A DNA stretch of 64,000 nucleotides from Mycobacterium heckeshornense. Its GTDB lineage: Bacteria > Actinomycetota > Actinomycetes > Mycobacteriales > Mycobacteriaceae. The position numbers and the translations under genes were made by a program. This document shows positions 61,409 to 64,000 of the stretch, piece after piece (within the stretch, counting starts at the first letter, position 1; each line of letters starts with the position of its first letter). Where the stretch lies: NCBI RefSeq assembly GCF_016592155.1, contig NZ_AP024237.1, positions 496,001 through 560,000 on the forward strand, read 5' to 3'. The notes under the pieces were generated by a model that was not told the origin of the DNA, did no database searches, and saw only the letters and a list, made by a program, of their open reading frames with translations.

Positions 61409-62878
61409 CTAGCCAGAGCCCGGCGGATGCGCTTCGGCGAGCGCGTCGAGAAACGACCGGGCCCAGCGGTCGACGTCGTGGGCGAGCACCTGGCGGCGCA
61501 TGGCCCGCATCCGGCGCCGCCCCTCGTCGTCGGTCTGGTTGAGTGCCGCCTCGATCGCGTCCTTGACGCGTTCGGTGTCGTGCGGGTTGACCAGGTAGGC
61601 CTGGTGCAATTCGGCTGCAGCGCCGGTGAATTCGCTCAACACCAGTGCGCCGCCCAGGTCACTGCGGCAGGCGACATACTCCTTGGCCACCAGGTTCATT
61701 CCGTCCCGCAGCGGAGTGACCAGCATGACGTCCGCGGCGACGAAAAACGCGATCAGCTCGTCGCGGGGAACGGGACGGTGGATGTAGTGCACCACCGGAT
61801 GGCCGACCTCGCCGTATTCGCCGTTAATGTGGCCGACCTGGCGTTCGATGTCACTGCGCAGGATCTGGTAGCTCTCCACGCGCTCGCGGCTCGGGGTCGC
61901 CAGCTGGACCAGCACGGTGTCGTCGCGCTTGGCGCGGCCCTCGGCGAGCAGCTCGGAAAAGGCCTTCAGCCGAACGTCGATGCCCTTGGTGTAGTCCAGC
62001 CGGTCGACTCCCAGCAGGATCTTGCGGGGGTTGCCGAGCTCGGCCCGGATCTCGCGGGCCCGTCGGCGGATGTTGCGGTCCCGGGCCTTGCGGTCGAGCT
62101 CGGCGGAGTCGATCGAGATCGGGAACGCGCCCACCCGGACCGTGCGCGACCCGAGGTCGACCTCGCCGAACCGGGATCGGACACCGACCGCCGCGCGCGA
62201 CGTATTGGCCCCGGCCAACCGCCGCGCCAGGAACAGGAAATTCTGGGCGCCACCGACCAGGTGGAAGCCCACGAGGTCGGCGCCGAGCAGGCCTTCGATA
62301 ATTTCGATGCGCCAGGGCAGCTGCATGAACAGCTCGACCGGCGGAAACGGAATGTGCAGGAAAAATCCGATGGTCAGATCGGGCCGCAGTTCGCGCAGCA
62401 TCTTCGGCACCAGCTGCAGCTGGTAGTCCTGGACCCACACGGTCGCGCCGCGGGCAGCCGCACGCGAGGTCGCTTCGGCGAATCGGCGGTTGACGTCGAC
62501 ATAGCGATCCCACCACTGGCGGTGGTAGATCGGCTTGACGATGACGTCGTGGTACAGCGGCCACAGCGTGGCGTTGGAGAATCCCTCGTAGTATTGGGCA
62601 ACGTCGTCGGCGGACAGCCGGACCGGGTACAGCTGCAGGTCTTCTTCGACGATGGGCTGCTCGTCGGCATCGACGATGCCCGGCCACCCGATCCAGGCTC
62701 CGCGGCGGCGGCGCAGCAATGGCTCTAACGCCGTGACCAGCCCGCCCGGGCTGCGCTTCCAGGTGGTGGTGCCGTCGGCGAGCCGCTCCATGTCGATCGG
62801 AAGCCGGTTGGCGACCACCACGAAATCGGAATCCCCGGAGCCCGAAGCTTTGGTGCCCTGGCCTTCCCCGGGACTCAC
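61409..62878 (-). CDS. otsA: OtsA, trehalose-6-phosphate synthase
   Basis: GT20 glycosyltransferase (489 residues) joining UDP- or ADP-glucose and glucose-6-phosphate to trehalose-6-phosphate. Motifs: [77 protein letters not shown] and [21 protein letters not shown] 62878 follows directly on the stop of the small upstream gene (TAAGTG), so they are cotranscribed. Confidence 0.95.
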   Translation of the reverse strand: MSPGEGQGTKASGSGDSDFVVVANRLPIDMERLADGTTTWKRSPGGLVTALEPLLRRRRGAWIGWPGIVDADEQPIVEEDLQLYPVRLSADDVAQYYEGFSNATLWPLYHDVIVKPIYHRQWWDRYVDVNRRFAEATSRAAARGATVWVQDYQLQLVPKMLRELRPDLTIGFFLHIPFPPVELFMQLPWRIEIIEGLLGADLVGFHLVGGAQNFLFLARRLAGANTSRAAVGVRSRFGEVDLGSRTVRVGAFPISIDSAELDRKARDRNIRRRAREIRAELGNPRKILLGVDRLDYTKGIDVRLKAFSELLAEGRAKRDDTVLVQLATPSRERVESYQILRSDIERQVGHINGEYGEVGHPVVHYIHRPVPRDELIAFFVAADVMLVTPLRDGMNLVAKEYVACRSDLGGALVLSEFTGAAAELHQAYLVNPHDTERVKDAIEAALNQTDDEGRRRMRAMRRQVLAHDVDRWARSFLDALAEAHPPGSG

Positions 62879-63043
62879 TTACGTCTCGGGTTTCGTCGGC
62901 GCAATACCGAGCATGGACAAGAACATGCGGCATTCATCGGCGTCGTTCGCGTATGCGGCCACTACGCGCCTGGCCTGGCTTGCGGTGCTGTCGGTCAATG
63001 GTTCCACGTCGCCGATTTCGCCGGGGTCAGACTTGGTAGGCAT
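62879..63043 (-). CDS. Small conserved protein upstream of otsA (Rv3489-like)
   Basis: A 54-residue protein, MPTKSDPGEIGDVEPLTDST... with a helical C-terminus (ARRVVAAYANDADECRMFLSMLGIAP). Same position as Rv3489. ATG 63043 is chosen from that length; an upstream in-frame start at 63079 is possible. Function unknown. Confidence 0.8.
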   Translation of the reverse strand: MPTKSDPGEIGDVEPLTDSTASQARRVVAAYANDADECRMFLSMLGIAPTKPET

Positions 63044-63160
63044 GACATCACTGTAGGCGAAATGACCTTTTGGCCGCATACGCGTTACAACCCGCCGACG
63101 GCGGCGTTACGCGGTGGCCGTAATCTGTAAGTATCGGACGAACCCAGGTGAGGTGGCGAA

Positions 63161-64000
63161 ATGGCAGTCCACGACGAAGTGGGCACCAGTGCGATCAGCA
63201 GTGGTGAAACCGCTGAGCTGGTGACTTACGAAACGCTCGACGGTGGCCGCATCGCCCGGGTGTGGCTCAACCGGCCCGAGGCGCACAACGCGCAGAACCG
63301 TACGCTGCTGGTCCAGCTCGACGACGCATTCGCCCGCGCCGAGGCCGACGACACGGTCCGGGTGGTGATCCTGGCGGCGCGGGGCCGAAACTTCTCCGCC
63401 GGCCACGACCTGGGGTCGGAGGCCGCGTTGGCCGAACGCAAGCCCGGTCCGGGCCAGCACCCGACGTTTCGCGGCTATGGCGCCACTCGGGACCCGATCG
63501 CCGAGAAAACGTTCCTGCAGGAATGGCACTTCTATTTCCAGAACACCTGCCGCTGGCGCGATCTGCGCAAGATCACCATCGCGCAGGTTCAGGGTAATGC
63601 GATCTCCGCGGGGTTGATGCTGATCTGGGCATGCGATCTCATCGTCGCCGCCGACAACGCGAGATTTTCTGATGTGGTCGGTGTCCGAATGGGTATGCCG
63701 GGTGTCGAATACTATGCACACCCTTGGGAATTCGGCCCGCGCAAAGCCAAAGAACTACTGTTGACCGGCGATTCGCTGGACGCCGACGAGGCATACCGGC
63801 TAGGCATGGTGTCCAAGGTCTTTCCGCTTGAGCAGTTGGAAGAGAAAACGTTGGAATTCGCGCGGCGGATTGCCGAGCGGCCGACTATGGCGGCGCTGCT
63901 GATCAAAGACTCGGTGAACGCCGCCTCTGACGCGATGGGATTCACCGAGGCGCTGCGGCACGCATTCCATGTACACGAACTCGGGCACGCCCACTGGGCG
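63161..64000 (+). CDS. Enoyl-CoA hydratase/isomerase family protein (partial, C-terminus outside window)
   Basis: Crotonase of at least 280 residues with no stop before the window edge: VWLNRPEAHNAQNRTLLVQLDDAF, ILAARGRNFSAGHDLGSEAAL, QVQGNAISAGLMLIWACDLIVAADNARFSDVVGVRMG. A longer than usual loop after the first oxyanion strand (PGQHPTFRGYGATRDPIAEKTFLQEWHFYFQNTCRW) is notable. Position (beyond otsA) differs from my memory of M. tuberculosis, where a PadR regulator follows. AGGTGAGG precedes the ATG. Substrate unknown; the gene has no KstR box. Confidence 0.85.
   Translation, partial: MAVHDEVGTSAISSGETAELVTYETLDGGRIARVWLNRPEAHNAQNRTLLVQLDDAFARAEADDTVRVVILAARGRNFSAGHDLGSEAALAERKPGPGQHPTFRGYGATRDPIAEKTFLQEWHFYFQNTCRWRDLRKITIAQVQGNAISAGLMLIWACDLIVAADNARFSDVVGVRMGMPGVEYYAHPWEFGPRKAKELLLTGDSLDADEAYRLGMVSKVFPLEQLEEKTLEFARRIAERPTMAALLIKDSVNAASDAMGFTEALRHAFHVHELGHAHWA

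Noticed and set aside
61055..62728. 557-codon plus-strand frame across otsA
   Set aside because: Antisense to otsA, compositionally biased, no motif.

Overview
The window is a high-GC actinobacterial chromosome segment. It matches, in inverted orientation, the sterol-catabolism region that M. tuberculosis carries at about Rv3546 to Rv3489, so the host is a Mycobacterium, most likely a non-tuberculous species: the PE/PPE genes known from this locus in M. tuberculosis are absent and several genes are extra. Names and Rv numbers come from recall of families and synteny, not from a search. I saw no rRNA, tRNA or CRISPR array, and no gene-free stretch longer than about 300 bases.

Layout. 1-7143: cholesterol side-chain genes fadA5 (partial), cyp125, fadE28-fadE29, chsH2-chsH1 and ltp2. 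7165-8147: a DUF559-type nuclease gene flanked by hairpin repeats. 8159-13542: chsH3-kstD on one strand, hsaE-hsaG-hsaF on the other. 13616-17079: a hemophore-like secreted protein and the Rv3531c-Rv3529c operon. 17087-23475: kshA with its small partner, then the Rv3521-ltp4-ltp3 operon extended by an F420-type oxidoreductase and a ketosteroid-isomerase-like protein. 23534-30072: Rv3520c, Rv3519, cyp142, a second hairpin-flanked DUF559 gene, echA19 and fadD19. 30160-32536: an amidohydrolase-fold protein and an IlvX-like ThDP enzyme carrying an apparent frameshift.

32537-41780 is an accessory catabolic island lying between a full-length ilvX-like gene and a nearly identical copy of its 3' end. 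It encodes a TauD-type dioxygenase, two Rieske oxygenases each followed by an overlapping ~110-residue partner gene, an SDR, a KshB-like reductase, a MarR regulator, an unusual amidohydrolase and an aldehyde dehydrogenase. Three near-identical palindromes around AAGTACTT lie upstream of its two divergent operon heads and its reductase operon, so it looks like one regulated unit.

42270-50100: a second degenerate amidohydrolase-fold protein, a truncated hemoglobin, a Baeyer-Villiger-type monooxygenase, fadD17-fadE27-fadE26, fdxD and hsd4A. 50139-60765: the Mce4 sterol importer operon (yrbE4A/B, mce4A-F and two accessory genes). 60773-64000: a secreted protein, otsA, a small conserved gene and a partial crotonase.

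Functionally, Mce4 imports sterol, CYP125/CYP142 oxidise the side chain, FadD19/FadD17 make the CoA thioesters, and the FadE, ChsH, EchA19, Ltp and FadA5 proteins shorten the chain. KstD, KshA and HsaE/G/F open the rings and finish the ring-A fragment. Eleven KstR-type boxes (TNNAACNNGTTNNA; nine perfect, two with one mismatch) mark this regulon. One perfect box lies between two convergent gene ends.
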